Origin: CAMAPP01 sp046153685
GTDB taxonomy: Bacteria; Pseudomonadota; Alphaproteobacteria; CADEGL01
Direction of reading: 5' to 3'
Length of the DNA: 64,000 nucleotides
Assembly (NCBI GenBank): GCA_046153685.1
Contig: JBJXGH010000129.1
Span: 43,210-107,209, forward strand
In this document: in pieces, positions 8,215 through 17,468 of the stretch
How the letters are laid out: the number at the start of each line of letters is the position of its first letter
Position numbering within the stretch: position 1 is the first letter of the stretch
Program-made: the position numbers and the translations under genes
The notes under the pieces: generated by a model
Seen by the model: only the letters and a program-made list of their open reading frames with translations
Told to the model about the DNA's origin: nothing
The model's database searches: none

Positions 8215-10143
8215 TTAATTGGTCACTTGCGGGCGCGGCTTACGTGACTCGCCGAGCCAAAAAGTTTCCGGCCGGTAGATGCCAAAATGCGCACCCGGCT
8301 CCCAGTTGAATACGCCCTCGACCGGAACGTTGCGCAATTTGTTCGACACGACCACCGGCTGCAGGGTTCCGGCCACCACGCCAATGGAGAATACCTGGTC
8401 GGCGTGAATTTCCAGCATCCGTTTCCAGATGGCCGCGCGACGCTCCGCCGACGCTTCGCGCCGCCAGGCCTGGTTGAGGCGTGCGAGTTCCTGGGCGGCT
8501 GGCATGTCCGGGGCCTCGCCGGTCTTGCCGCCGGTTTCGAAAAACTGGCCCCATTTTGACCATTGGAGTTGCTGCTGGTTGGTGGGGGCGAGTTCCTCGG
8601 GGCTTTGATCGGCCGTCGCAAGCCCGTTCTCCAGCCCGCTCCATACCGCCATGATCGCGTCGCCGGCGAACACCCGGTTGCGGAACACTTCGCGCTGCGA
8701 CGGCTTGATGAAAAGCTTGATGCCAGCCTTGATCCAAGTGTCGCGGATCAATTCCAGAACATCGGCTTGCTCGGTGCTCTCGCCCGCCGTCTCGACGATG
8801 ATCTCGAGTGGCCGACCATCGGGCAAGAGGCGCACGCCCTTATTGTTGCGCTTGGTCAAGCCGATATCGTCGAGCAGCGCATTGGCACGGATCAAATCGA
8901 AATCCGCCCACGCGGTCTGGTAGGCCGTCTCGAAAAGCGGACTTTGCGGCAGGATCGTGTTCGCCGCCTTGAGCGCCAGACCAAAATAAACCACTTGGTT
9001 TACCTCGTGCCGGTTGATCGCTAGCGAAAGCGCGCGGCGAAAGCGCGCATCACGCAACATCTGGCGCCAGACCGGATCGTTGGCGTTCAAGTTCGGGAAC
9101 AGCGCGAAATGTGATCCCTTGGCGGTGCGCCAGAGAAGTACCGATTGATCGGTCCGCCTCTCGCTTTCCCGGAGGAACGTATAGTTGTCGAAACGGATAT
9201 AGCGCGCCTGCAAATCGGATTCGCCCGCGCCGGCCTTGGCTGGAATGATCTTCGAATCGGCCACGTTCAATATCACGTCATCAATATAGGGTAATTGCTG
9301 TCCCATCTCGTCGACGCGATGAAAATACGGATTGCGCACGAATTGGAAACGCTCGGCCGGCGGATTGGTTCTCAGCACCCAGGGATCGAGGGTCGGCAAC
9401 TCGGCATTGTCGTTGCGGTACATGTGATCCATGCGGTGATGCAGCGCGGCCCAGTTCTGCTGGCCGTATTCCTTGACCAAACGCGCAATGTCCTCGGGCT
9501 TGCCGAACTTGCGATGGAACCGCTTGAGATATTGCGCCGGGCGATAGATGTAGAGCGGCGTGGCGCTCGCAAGGGCGGGCAGGAAGAATGGATTGGGCTT
9601 CGACCAGGAATAGCGCACCGTCGTTTCGTTCACGACCTGGAAGACGGGCTTCTCGCCTTCCACCAGCAATTGCGTCGGCGGCCCAAAGGGCGACAATTCC
9701 GCATTGCCGGCCACATCCTCCCAGAAATACCGGAAATCCTCGGCGGTGAAGGGATGGCCGTCCGACCATCTATGGCCTTTGCGCAAGCGCAGGGTGAAGA
9801 TCCGTCCGCCTTCTTGCTCGACCGATTCAAGAATATCGGGCTCCAATCGGTACTCCGGCGACCACACCACGAGGCGCGCATAGCCGTAAACCGTCATCTG
9901 CCGCGTGTCCTTGGCCGAGGCCATGAGCATGCGCAGCGTACCTCCGGATTTTCCGAGCTCGCGCTGGCCGCGCCCGACTTGGACGACGAGCGGTTTTTCG
10001 GGAAGGCGCTTGGTGATTGGGGGCAATTGCCCCGCGTTCACGCGCGCGACGAGCGTAGGCGGCTCGACCCAGGCCGCCTCGGCCGCGCCCACGAGGGCCG
10101 CGAGGAGAGCAATTGCTCCGAGCATTGCGCGCGCCGCGATCAT
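8215..10143 (-). CDS. Peptide-type ABC importer solute-binding protein (SBP family 5)
   Basis: Periplasmic solute-binding protein of 642 residues, with a Sec signal peptide at 1-23 (hydrophobic ARAMLGAIALLAALVGA, cut after AEA). The family 5 signature lies about residues 75-155: a MTVYGYARLV segment, then LRLRKGHRWSDGHPFTAEDFRYFW, which is the hallmark of OppA/DppA/YejA proteins. At over 600 residues it is on the long side and nearer YejA than DppA. It would bind peptides or sugar-decorated ligands; gene context with glycosyltransferases hints at a glycan or muropeptide ligand (inference only). The ATG overlaps the ATPase stop by four bases. Confidence 0.93.
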   Translation of the reverse strand: MIAARAMLGAIALLAALVGAAEAAWVEPPTLVARVNAGQLPPITKRLPEKPLVVQVGRGQRELGKSGGTLRMLMASAKDTRQMTVYGYARLVVWSPEYRLEPDILESVEQEGGRIFTLRLRKGHRWSDGHPFTAEDFRYFWEDVAGNAELSPFGPPTQLLVEGEKPVFQVVNETTVRYSWSKPNPFFLPALASATPLYIYRPAQYLKRFHRKFGKPEDIARLVKEYGQQNWAALHHRMDHMYRNDNAELPTLDPWVLRTNPPAERFQFVRNPYFHRVDEMGQQLPYIDDVILNVADSKIIPAKAGAGESDLQARYIRFDNYTFLRESERRTDQSVLLWRTAKGSHFALFPNLNANDPVWRQMLRDARFRRALSLAINRHEVNQVVYFGLALKAANTILPQSPLFETAYQTAWADFDLIRANALLDDIGLTKRNNKGVRLLPDGRPLEIIVETAGESTEQADVLELIRDTWIKAGIKLFIKPSQREVFRNRVFAGDAIMAVWSGLENGLATADQSPEELAPTNQQQLQWSKWGQFFETGGKTGEAPDMPAAQELARLNQAWRREASAERRAAIWKRMLEIHADQVFSIGVVAGTLQPVVVSNKLRNVPVEGVFNWEPGAHFGIYRPETFWLGESRKPRPQVTN

Positions 10144-12026
10144 GCCACGAGCTCGCGCGAATCGGCGCGCATGTCCGCGCGCACGAAATGACCGCCACCT
10201 AAATCAATGAGGGCGGGCTTGGCATCGGCGTCGATCGTGAACGGTCGCGGCCAGGATTCGGGGTCGGACGCCGTGCCTTCCATGAGCGCAGACAGATCGA
10301 GCCTGCGCTCCAAATCTGGATAAGGCACGGCCGAGACGAGCGCCCTGGTGTAGGGATGAACGGGATTGCTGAACAAAAGTTCTCGTGGCGCCAGTTCGAC
10401 CAGCCGCCCTTTGCACATCACCGCGATGCGCGCAGCCAGATAGTCGACGACCGCGAGATTGTGGGAGATGAACAGATATGTGAGACCCAGTTCGCGCTGG
10501 AGATCCTTGAGCAGATTCAAGATCTGCGCTTGAATCGAGACATCGAGCGCCGAAACGGGCTCGTCACAGATCAGGACGTCGGGGCGCAGCGCAAGCGCGC
10601 GCGCGATGCCGATGCGCTGACGCTGACCGCCCGAAAAGCTGTGCGGGTAGCGGTTCATATGGCGCACGTCGAGGCCGACGAGGCGCAGCAACTCCTTCAC
10701 CATCTCGGAGCGGAAATCCGCGTCGCCTACCCGGTGGATGACCAAGGGCTCGCCAATGATATCGAACACCGTCATGCGCGGATTGAGCGAACTGAACGGG
10801 TCCTGGAAAATGAATTGCAGGCGTTTGCGAAAATCGATGAGCGCGCGGCCCTCAAGGGCCAGCACGTCGATGGGGCGATCGCGGTCGAAGAATGTGACCC
10901 TGCCTGCCTCGGGCCGGAGCGCGCGCATCACGATCTTGGACACGGTCGTTTTGCCGCAGCCGCTTTCGCCGACGAGACCCAGACATTCCCCGCGCGCGAG
11001 CGTGAAGCTCACGTCGTCGACCGCCAGCACGTCCCGCGCGCTCGCAGTGCCGAACCAGCCGCTATTGCGGATGCGAAAACGCTTGGTCAGGCTCTCGACC
11101 GCGAGCAGAGGCGTGCCTGCCGCCGCTTGTTCACCTGTCTTCCTGCGCAGCAGATGGCCCGTCTCGCCGCGTATCTCGCGCAAGGGCACCAGACGCTCGT
11201 TGCGGGCCATGTCGAAATGCGGCACCGCGCGGAACAGGGCGTTCAGATACGGGTGTTGAGGCCTGGCAAAAAGCTCGGGCGCCGTGCCCGACTCCATGAT
11301 CTCGCCGCGATACATGACCACGACTTCTTCGGCGATATTGGCCACGACGCCGAGATCATGTGTGATCATCAAGACGGCCATGCCCAGTTCGCGCTGCAAA
11401 TCGCCGACAAGCTTCAGAATTTGTGCCTGTATGGTGACGTCGAGCGCGGTCGTCGGCTCGTCCGCGATCAATAGGCCAGGCCGGCAAATCAGCGCCATGG
11501 CAATCATCGCGCGCTGGCGCAGGCCGCCGGACAGCTCGAAGGCATAGCTGCGATAGGCACGGGCCGGATCGGGAAAACCGACGAGGCGCAACATGTCGAT
11601 GCACAATGCGCGACCCTCGGCCTTGCCGACGGCGCGATGAAGGTGCAGCGCCTCGCCGATTTGATCGCCGACCGTGTGCAGCGGCGATAACGAGGTCATC
11701 GGCTCTTGGAAGATGATCGATATCCTGCCCCCGCGAATCCGACGCATGGCTGGCCCGTCGCGCTCGAGCGCGGCGATATCGGTAACGGCACCGCCCTGGA
11801 CGGGGTCGGAGATCAATATCTGTCCGCCGGCGATACGGCCGACGCTCGGCAGGATTCCCATGATCGCTTGCGCGATGACCGACTTTCCAGAGCCCGATTC
11901 ACCGACGATGGCGACGGTCGAGGCTGGGCGCACGCGAAACGAAACGCCCTTGACCGCTTGCAGCACTCCGCCCGGGACATCGAATTCGATGCGCAGATCA
12001 CGAACCGACAGCAAATCTTCGGTCAT
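10140..12026 (-). CDS. Fused double ABC ATPase, DppD-DppF (YejF-like)
   Basis: Protein of 628 residues carrying both ATPase domains of the importer in one chain. Domain 1 has Walker A GESGSGKS (42-49), signature LSGGLRQR and Walker B LLIADEPTTALD; domain 2 (from about residue 300) has Walker A GESGCGKT, signature FSGGQRQR and Walker B VLICDEPVSALD. Both keep the oligopeptide-type C-terminal extensions (PYLNALFRAVPH; PYTRALVSAVP). The start is the ATG at 12026, whose ATGA overlaps the stop of the upstream small membrane protein; the same frame is open for about 680 bp further but that is not coding. The importer is complete: fused ATPase, binding protein and two permeases. Confidence 0.94.
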   Translation of the reverse strand: MTEDLLSVRDLRIEFDVPGGVLQAVKGVSFRVRPASTVAIVGESGSGKSVIAQAIMGILPSVGRIAGGQILISDPVQGGAVTDIAALERDGPAMRRIRGGRISIIFQEPMTSLSPLHTVGDQIGEALHLHRAVGKAEGRALCIDMLRLVGFPDPARAYRSYAFELSGGLRQRAMIAMALICRPGLLIADEPTTALDVTIQAQILKLVGDLQRELGMAVLMITHDLGVVANIAEEVVVMYRGEIMESGTAPELFARPQHPYLNALFRAVPHFDMARNERLVPLREIRGETGHLLRRKTGEQAAAGTPLLAVESLTKRFRIRNSGWFGTASARDVLAVDDVSFTLARGECLGLVGESGCGKTTVSKIVMRALRPEAGRVTFFDRDRPIDVLALEGRALIDFRKRLQFIFQDPFSSLNPRMTVFDIIGEPLVIHRVGDADFRSEMVKELLRLVGLDVRHMNRYPHSFSGGQRQRIGIARALALRPDVLICDEPVSALDVSIQAQILNLLKDLQRELGLTYLFISHNLAVVDYLAARIAVMCKGRLVELAPRELLFSNPVHPYTRALVSAVPYPDLERRLDLSALMEGTASDPESWPRPFTIDADAKPALIDLGGGHFVRADMRADSRELVA

Positions 12027-12544
12027 GTTCGGGCAACTCCCGAGCCGATCCTCAGCGAGCCGAGATTGGCCAGGGTGGTATCGTCGAGCGCGACGCCTCC
12101 CTGTTCGGCGGCAAGAGCCGCGCGCGCGACGACGGTCTCGAAGCCCTCGATCGTCGAATCGATAGTCAGCCGGTCTTTGCCATCCGCAAGGCGCAACTCC
12201 ACCCAGCCCTCCGAACGGTCGCGCTTGGTCGAAAAGAACCTCAACCGCATCGTCTGGACGTCCCGCCATGCAAGACTTATGCGGCGAAAGCCTGGAATTT
12301 GCGGACTTCCCTCGCCAAGCGGACAGGAGACTACCCCGTCCTCCGTGACTAGAACCAGCGCAAATCGCCGGATATAGCTGCGCACGCCGAAGGCAAAAAA
12401 CAGCGATGCCAGCAAGCCGAATATCCCCGTGGCTATGGGACTTTCGCTCGTGACCGCGCAAGGTACCGCCGTCAGCACGAAGCCGACGACCGCGCGCAGC
12501 AGATCGCCCCGAATGGCCCTTGCCGCATAGCGGTGAACGCTCAC
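12023..12544 (-). CDS. Small membrane protein with a C-terminal PH-like region, function unknown
   Basis: Protein of 173 residues that I cannot assign. Two hydrophobic helices (about 14-32 and 36-55) are followed by a soluble, strand-rich part (about 60-155: LVLVTEDGVVSC, RRISLAWRDVQTMRLRFF, EGWVELRLADGKDRLTIDS) whose pattern resembles bacterial PH-like domains that follow a two-helix anchor. It is certainly translated: it overlaps both neighbours by four bases (deacetylase upstream, ABC ATPase downstream). Its place between the glycan genes and the importer suggests a role for both sets, perhaps as a membrane adaptor (inference). Confidence 0.75.
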   Translation of the reverse strand: MSVHRYAARAIRGDLLRAVVGFVLTAVPCAVTSESPIATGIFGLLASLFFAFGVRSYIRRFALVLVTEDGVVSCPLGEGSPQIPGFRRISLAWRDVQTMRLRFFSTKRDRSEGWVELRLADGKDRLTIDSTIEGFETVVARAALAAEQGGVALDDTTLANLGSLRIGSGVART

Positions 12545-13314
12545 TTGGGTGCTCCCGTTCTCGCCCCGACGCCAGATCGAAACGCCTCATCGGCGTCGAG
12601 CCAGCGGGCCGAGGGATGGTCGCGCATCTTTTCGCACAAGCGCGCCAGAAACGCCCAGGCCGCTTCGTCGTGAATGAGATGGTGAGTGAGAAGGCCGGTC
12701 GGCTCGTCATCTGTCGTCGCCGTCCGGCGCGCCGCTAGATGGCCGACAAGCGCGCCCAAGGCCTGCTCCTCGCCGACAAAGCCGCGCGCACCTCGCCAAT
12801 CCATGATATCGACATGGGTATTGGTCTGCACGAAGCCGCGAATGGGTTCCGCTCGCCGCCTCGCGCCAAAAGTGGAAAGGCCGCGATATCCGATCTCGGG
12901 CAGGAATGGCACCATGGCGGGCGCGATCCTATTCCATGGCGGAACCAATATTGGCCGCGCGCGCGCGCCGAAGACAGACTCGAGGCGCGCCCACCCCGTA
13001 GCCAAATCCCCAAGGGTATGGGAGTAAGGCCGGTGCGCGCCCAATTCCATCTTGGCCGATTCGGGTGGCGCGTGATTGGCATGGCTATAGCCGTGCTGCA
13101 CGACAAGCACGTTCGCTCCGTCAAGCGCCAGCGCCAAGCCGGCGTCGAGCCTTGCCGGAATCACGGCGAGTGCGATCGGCGTTCCGGACGCGCACGACAA
13201 AAGCTTGCGCAATTCGGGTCCGGCGGCAATCGCATCGTCGTCGCGCCACCATAGCGTGACGCCATCGGGCGCCCAAAGGTCCAGCTCCGCGTGCAATTGA
13301 GCCCAGGACGTCAC
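12541..13314 (-). CDS. Polysaccharide deacetylase-family protein
   Basis: Protein of 257 residues. It shows a NodB-like metal site: an Asp cluster WWRDDDAI (residues 22-29), HGYSHANH with spaced histidines at about 74-81, the LVPPWNRI motif near 123, and a late THHLIHDE segment with the catalytic-base-like His. No signal peptide is visible, so it probably acts in the cytosol on a nucleotide- or lipid-linked precursor, unlike secreted chitin deacetylases. It overlaps the upstream MurG-like transferase and the downstream small membrane protein by 4 bp each. Confidence 0.8.
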   Translation of the reverse strand: MTSWAQLHAELDLWAPDGVTLWWRDDDAIAAGPELRKLLSCASGTPIALAVIPARLDAGLALALDGANVLVVQHGYSHANHAPPESAKMELGAHRPYSHTLGDLATGWARLESVFGARARPILVPPWNRIAPAMVPFLPEIGYRGLSTFGARRRAEPIRGFVQTNTHVDIMDWRGARGFVGEEQALGALVGHLAARRTATTDDEPTGLLTHHLIHDEAAWAFLARLCEKMRDHPSARWLDADEAFRSGVGARTGAPK

Positions 13315-14465
13315 GATTGGGACCCGAGCGAATTCGCCAGATCCTCGATCATGCGCGCACTTTGCGCCGCGCCGTTCAAGTTGAAGCCCGCGCTAGGCCA
13401 TCGCGCACTGCGGGATGCCCGGTCAATGGCTTGTGCGAGGGCCGGCGCTGAAAGCTCGGCTTCGCGCACGATCTCGGCGCGGCCGAGCGCCGCGAGCCGC
13501 GTCGCGCGCAAGGTCTGCTCGGTCTGACCTTCGCCCGCATAGGGCACGAGAACGGCGGGCGCACCGGCAAGAAGAATATCCATGACCGTATTATAGCCGG
13601 CCTGCGACACCGATAACCGGCACCGGGCAAGCAAGCTCCGAAAATCCGCCCGCGCCCGCTCGATGCTCACGCCTTCGGGCGCATGCGCACGCAGAGCCGC
13701 CCATTCTCTTTCCGGCAGATCGCGGCCTGCGAGCAGACGCCACGGTGCATTGCCGAGCGTGCTTAGTGGACGCGCCTCCAGCGCCGTCCGTAGCAGCCGC
13801 GCGCCGACCGCCCCGCCGCCCGTCGAAACGACGATCTCGGAGCCTTGACCCAAAATCTCGGACGGCGGCGCGGATTCGGCAATGAAGCCGGTATAGGAAA
13901 CCAGATCCGCGATGGCCGAGGCTTCGGGCAAGGAATCTTCGAGCCGAATCAAGGCTGGATCGGCGTGCACCATTACGTGGGTGAAATGCGCGCGTGCTGC
14001 GGCAACCATGCGCCCGGCCGATTCCGGTGATCGGGCCTGCAAGATATCGCGAATGGAGGAGATGAGTACGGGTCTCGGTCGCATGGCGAGCGCCGCCGCG
14101 AGCAGCGGCTTCAGCTCGAATTCGAGTTTCCGGCGGCCGAAGGGATAGGTCTCGAAAACCACGATCTGCGGCGCTTGCTCGCGGAGGCAATCCACAAGCT
14201 GCCTGGCGCGGCCCTCGCAAAACACGGCGTCGAGCGGCGCGCCCGAAACATCGACCAGCGAGCGAAATCCTTCGTCCGCGCTCGCAACCGGCGGCAATTG
14301 CACGAATTCAACTCCGTCGAGAGCCAAATGGTCAATCGCTCGGCCGCCAGAGACCAGTCGGACCTCGAAGCCGTGCGCGGCCATGGCGCGCGCCAGCGCC
14401 GCTGCGCGCCGTAAATGGCCGGACCCGAGAAGGTGGGTGACCCAGATAAATGCGCGGCGCGTCAT
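13311..14465 (-). CDS. MurG-like GT-B glycosyltransferase (first of two paralogues)
   Basis: Protein of 384 residues with a GT-B, family-28-like layout. The N-terminal domain opens WVTHLLGSGHLRRAAALARAM, the glycine-rich acceptor-side loop. The C-terminal domain has IVVSTGGGAVGARLL and the nucleotide-sugar site SQAGYNTVMDILLAGAPAVL, then GEGQTEQTLRA. The GHLRR motif and the AGYNT site are shared with the protein at 17469-18692, so the two are paralogues within one operon. Donor and acceptor are unknown. Four-base overlap with the deacetylase; 22 bp after the histidine phosphatase. Confidence 0.85.
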   Translation of the reverse strand: MTRRAFIWVTHLLGSGHLRRAAALARAMAAHGFEVRLVSGGRAIDHLALDGVEFVQLPPVASADEGFRSLVDVSGAPLDAVFCEGRARQLVDCLREQAPQIVVFETYPFGRRKLEFELKPLLAAALAMRPRPVLISSIRDILQARSPESAGRMVAAARAHFTHVMVHADPALIRLEDSLPEASAIADLVSYTGFIAESAPPSEILGQGSEIVVSTGGGAVGARLLRTALEARPLSTLGNAPWRLLAGRDLPEREWAALRAHAPEGVSIERARADFRSLLARCRLSVSQAGYNTVMDILLAGAPAVLVPYAGEGQTEQTLRATRLAALGRAEIVREAELSAPALAQAIDRASRSARWPSAGFNLNGAAQSARMIEDLANSLGSQS

Positions 14466-14487
14466 GATCGCGTCGGGGGAGGGCCGG

Positions 14488-15090
14488 TCACGGCGCGCCC
14501 GCGCGCGGCACGAGTGCGATATTGAGCCTGCCGATGGTGGGGCGGCCGATGCGGTCGAGCTCGAATAAATGGGCGCAATCCCATTCCATTTCGACGGGTG
14601 CGGGCCCGGTCATGTCCCAGCCGGTGGCGGCGGCAAGAACTACCCGAAGCACGCCCTTGTGCGCCACGGCCACGCTTGACTGATGCTCCGCCGCGCGCTC
14701 GGCGCACCACGACAACATGCGACGCTGAACGTCGCGCGGCGATTCCGCCGCCGGCGCGCGAAAATCGAGGCCGCGTGACTCGTTGCGGATCATTTCCTCG
14801 CCGTAGCGTACGCGCAGCGCGTCGAGCGTTTCGCCCTCCCATTCGCCCCAGTGCATTTCCTTGAGCCGTGCATCGAGAGTCACGTCCCTAAACCCGAGGA
14901 TCGTCGCTGTCTCCCGCGCGCGCGCGAGCGGGCTGGCGTGGGCGCGAAAGTCGGCGAACTCCTCGGGCAAGCGCCAAGTTCGCACGCGCGCTCGACCCGA
15001 ATCCGACAGGGGGATGTCCGAATGGCCCTGCACGCGGCCGGTCTCGTTCCAGGACGTCGGTCCGTGGCGAATGAGAAGGAGCTTGATCAT
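14488..15090 (-). CDS. Histidine phosphatase (phosphoglycerate mutase-like)
   Basis: Protein of 200 residues of the histidine phosphatase superfamily. The catalytic RHG motif is at residues 8-10 (LLIRHGPTSWNETGRVQGHSD), the glutamate in MHWGEWEGE near 100, and the second catalytic His in VAVAHKGVLRVVL near 155. The family removes phosphate from small molecules such as sugar phosphates. Within a glycosyltransferase operon a phosphosugar substrate is the natural guess, but it is not shown. Four-base overlap with the upstream GT4 gene. Confidence 0.88.
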   Translation of the reverse strand: MIKLLLIRHGPTSWNETGRVQGHSDIPLSDSGRARVRTWRLPEEFADFRAHASPLARARETATILGFRDVTLDARLKEMHWGEWEGETLDALRVRYGEEMIRNESRGLDFRAPAAESPRDVQRRMLSWCAERAAEHQSSVAVAHKGVLRVVLAAATGWDMTGPAPVEMEWDCAHLFELDRIGRPTIGRLNIALVPRAGAP

Positions 15091-16235
15091 GGCGGTGATT
15101 GAAGCGCTTCTTGCAGTATGGCGTCGAGGGTCCTCGCGGCCGCTCCAAGACCGTGCAACTCGGCCACTCGCGCCAGGGCCGCCTGGCCCATCGCGCTCCG
15201 TCGAGCTCGGTTGGCGAGCATGTCGCGGATCGCTCGCGCGAAGGCCGCATCGTCGCGCGGCGGCACCAGTGTGCCGGTCGCGCCGTCCTCGATGATCGCC
15301 GACACGCCGCCTTCATCCCCGGCGATGACGGGCAGGCCCGCGGCCTGGGCCTCGAGCAGCGCCATGCCGTAAGCCTCGCGCCATGCCGGCCAGGCGAACA
15401 GATCGCAGGCGGCAAGGAATCTCGGCATGTCTTCGGCGCCGATCTGGCCCAGATAGCGCGCGCGCTCAAGGTCGAGCGTGGTTAAGGCGGCACGCGTCTC
15501 CAGAAGCGCTTCGCCGTCGCCGGCAATCAGCAAATGCCAAGGCCGGTCGAGGACAGTCTCAAGCGCGCGCGCCAGCGCCCGGTACGAGTCGAGTTTGTCG
15601 CCATGGCGCATCATGGCGGCAACCGCAATCCACGGGACATTCGAATCGAGTGCGTACTTGTGCGCGAGCGCCTCTCGATGACCGGCGCGCGCGATATGCG
15701 CCGCGCGAAAGGGCGATGGATCGAGGAAAGGGCGCATGTCAACCAGGCGCGCGGGATCCTGTACGGTCGTCAGCAGGCCCGCACGATCGGCAGGATTTAA
15801 TGTGACGATGCGCGTGGCCGCCATGATCGCGGCGCGCGCCGCTTCATGGCCGACGGCCCAAGGCCCGCGTGCTTGCTTTGCGGCAATGGAGGCCTCGATC
15901 ACGACATAAGGGACACCGAGGCTGCGGGCCACGGTCGGGCCGAGATAATCGGGCGCCTTGTGATGGAGATGATAGGTCAGCCAAATCTCCGGCCGTGCCG
16001 CCGCGTGCATGCGCCCGTACCGCCGCAGAATCCGCGCAGCCAAGCGTTCGCCGAGCGCAGCCAGGCGGGCTTGGCGCGTGGCGCTGCCCGAATCATAGGT
16101 GCGCAGGCGCGAGGCTAACTCCACTCGATGTCCAGCTTGTTGCAGCGCCGCGAGAACGAGCCGCGCAACCGTGCGGTCGCCGGACGGCACCGAATGGTCC
16201 GGCGGCTTCAACGGCGCGTGGAAGGCGACGCGCAT
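15087..16235 (-). CDS. GT4-family glycosyltransferase
   Basis: Protein of 382 residues with a GT-B fold. The start MRVAFHAPLKPPDHSVPSGD has the donor-independent acceptor loop. The C-terminal domain contains the GT4 EX7E site: EAYGMALLEAQAAGLPVIAG, followed by EDGATGTLVPPRD. It overlaps the upstream GT4 gene by 28 bases and the phosphatase by 4. As with most GT4 enzymes, the sugar cannot be read from the sequence. Confidence 0.88.
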   Translation of the reverse strand: MRVAFHAPLKPPDHSVPSGDRTVARLVLAALQQAGHRVELASRLRTYDSGSATRQARLAALGERLAARILRRYGRMHAAARPEIWLTYHLHHKAPDYLGPTVARSLGVPYVVIEASIAAKQARGPWAVGHEAARAAIMAATRIVTLNPADRAGLLTTVQDPARLVDMRPFLDPSPFRAAHIARAGHREALAHKYALDSNVPWIAVAAMMRHGDKLDSYRALARALETVLDRPWHLLIAGDGEALLETRAALTTLDLERARYLGQIGAEDMPRFLAACDLFAWPAWREAYGMALLEAQAAGLPVIAGDEGGVSAIIEDGATGTLVPPRDDAAFARAIRDMLANRARRSAMGQAALARVAELHGLGAAARTLDAILQEALQSPP

Positions 16236-17452
16236 GGACGCGGCTCCATGTCAAACAGCGCGCGGATGATCTCGATGCCCGGATCGAGTGAAAATCGCGC
16301 GCGGATTCGCGCCTGCCCGGCCCGGGCGAGGTCGCCGGCAAGCGCGTGGTCGGACAATAAGCGGACGATGGCGGCGCACAGTGCTTGGATGTCGCCTGGC
16401 TCGGCCAACAGACCGGTCACGCCGTCCTCGATCAGTTCAGGAATACCCGAAAGCCGGGTGGAGATGCAGGGCAGACCCTGGCTTTGCGCCTCCATCAGCA
16501 CATTCGGCAATCCGTCCCTATCTCCGTCCGGCGCCATGCGGCTGGCGAGAACAAAGATATCTGCCGAACGGTAAAGCGCGAGAAGCTCGCCTTGATCGAG
16601 CGCGCCACGCCATTGAACGCGGTCACCGAGGCCCAATCGCGCGGCGCGCCGTTTTAGTCCGGCAAGGAGTGGCCCGCCGCCGACATGAACGAAGCGCCAT
16701 GCGTGATCTGGCGGGATGCGTGCAAGCGCGTCGAGTACGTCATGCAGGCCTTTTTTCCGCACCGCGCGACCGACCGAAAGAATAACCGCTGGCGCGCCGC
16801 GCGGCACGACCCTGGTTTCGGGAGCTGGAAAGCGCGCCAGATCAAGGCCGTGATAGGCCAGAGAGATTTTGGTCGGGCTTGGCGCAAGCGCCGCCAAATG
16901 CGCCCGCCCAGCCTCGGTGCAGGTCGTGAGCCAATCGAGGGAGGCAAGCTTTTCGCGTTTTTCCCACTCGGGCGTGGTCCATATATCCTTGGCGTGGGCC
17001 GAACAGCTCCACGGCAGGCCGCGCAGCAACGCCGCATAGCGCGCGACCGAGGCGGGTGTGTGAAGAAAATGCGCGTGAATGCGCGTGATATCGGAGCTGA
17101 GCTCGCGCGCCAGCACCAAAGCCTGGCCAAAGCGGCGAATGCGATTGGGCGAGGGGTCGCGCCGCAGATCGGCAAGAAACGCGGCGCGTGCGCGTGGATA
17201 TTCGGCTTGTCCGCGCCAGTGCCGCCATGCGCGAATGGTGCGCCGGGGTTCGTCAGCTAGATACTCAGGCAGATACCAGACACGCGCGGCGATTTCGCCG
17301 TGGATGGCGTGTCGCTTGGCCTCGGTCGGGCGGCGCAGCGAGACGATTTCGATTTCGAGCCCGCGCCGTTCCAACGCCAGGATTTCCTGGGCGATGAAGG
17401 TTTCCGATAGCCGGGGATAGCCCTTGAGGATGAATGCGACGCGACCGATCAC
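16208..17452 (-). CDS. GT4-family glycosyltransferase
   Basis: Protein of 414 residues, GT-B fold. N-terminus FILKGYPRLSETFIAQEILALE is typical of exopolysaccharide GT4 enzymes (AmsK/WcaL-like 'LSETFI' motif). The C-terminal EX7E site reads DGLPNVLMEAQSQGLPCIST, then GIPELIEDGVTGLLAEPGD. Retaining glycosyl transfer in the cytosol to a glycan precursor is expected. It begins 16 bp after the first operon gene and overlaps the next by 28 bp. Confidence 0.9.
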   Translation of the reverse strand: MIGRVAFILKGYPRLSETFIAQEILALERRGLEIEIVSLRRPTEAKRHAIHGEIAARVWYLPEYLADEPRRTIRAWRHWRGQAEYPRARAAFLADLRRDPSPNRIRRFGQALVLARELSSDITRIHAHFLHTPASVARYAALLRGLPWSCSAHAKDIWTTPEWEKREKLASLDWLTTCTEAGRAHLAALAPSPTKISLAYHGLDLARFPAPETRVVPRGAPAVILSVGRAVRKKGLHDVLDALARIPPDHAWRFVHVGGGPLLAGLKRRAARLGLGDRVQWRGALDQGELLALYRSADIFVLASRMAPDGDRDGLPNVLMEAQSQGLPCISTRLSGIPELIEDGVTGLLAEPGDIQALCAAIVRLLSDHALAGDLARAGQARIRARFSLDPGIEIIRALFDMEPRPCASPSTRR

Positions 17453-17468
17453 GCCAATCCCGCGCCGC

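Noticed and set aside
9295..10191. 298-codon plus-strand ORF opposite the solute-binding protein gene
   Set aside because: It is antisense to a well-supported gene; long open antisense frames are expected in GC-rich DNA with this codon use.
10356..11474. 372-codon plus-strand ORF opposite the fused ABC ATPase
   Set aside because: No recognisable protein motifs; antisense shadow of a gene with full Walker and signature motifs.
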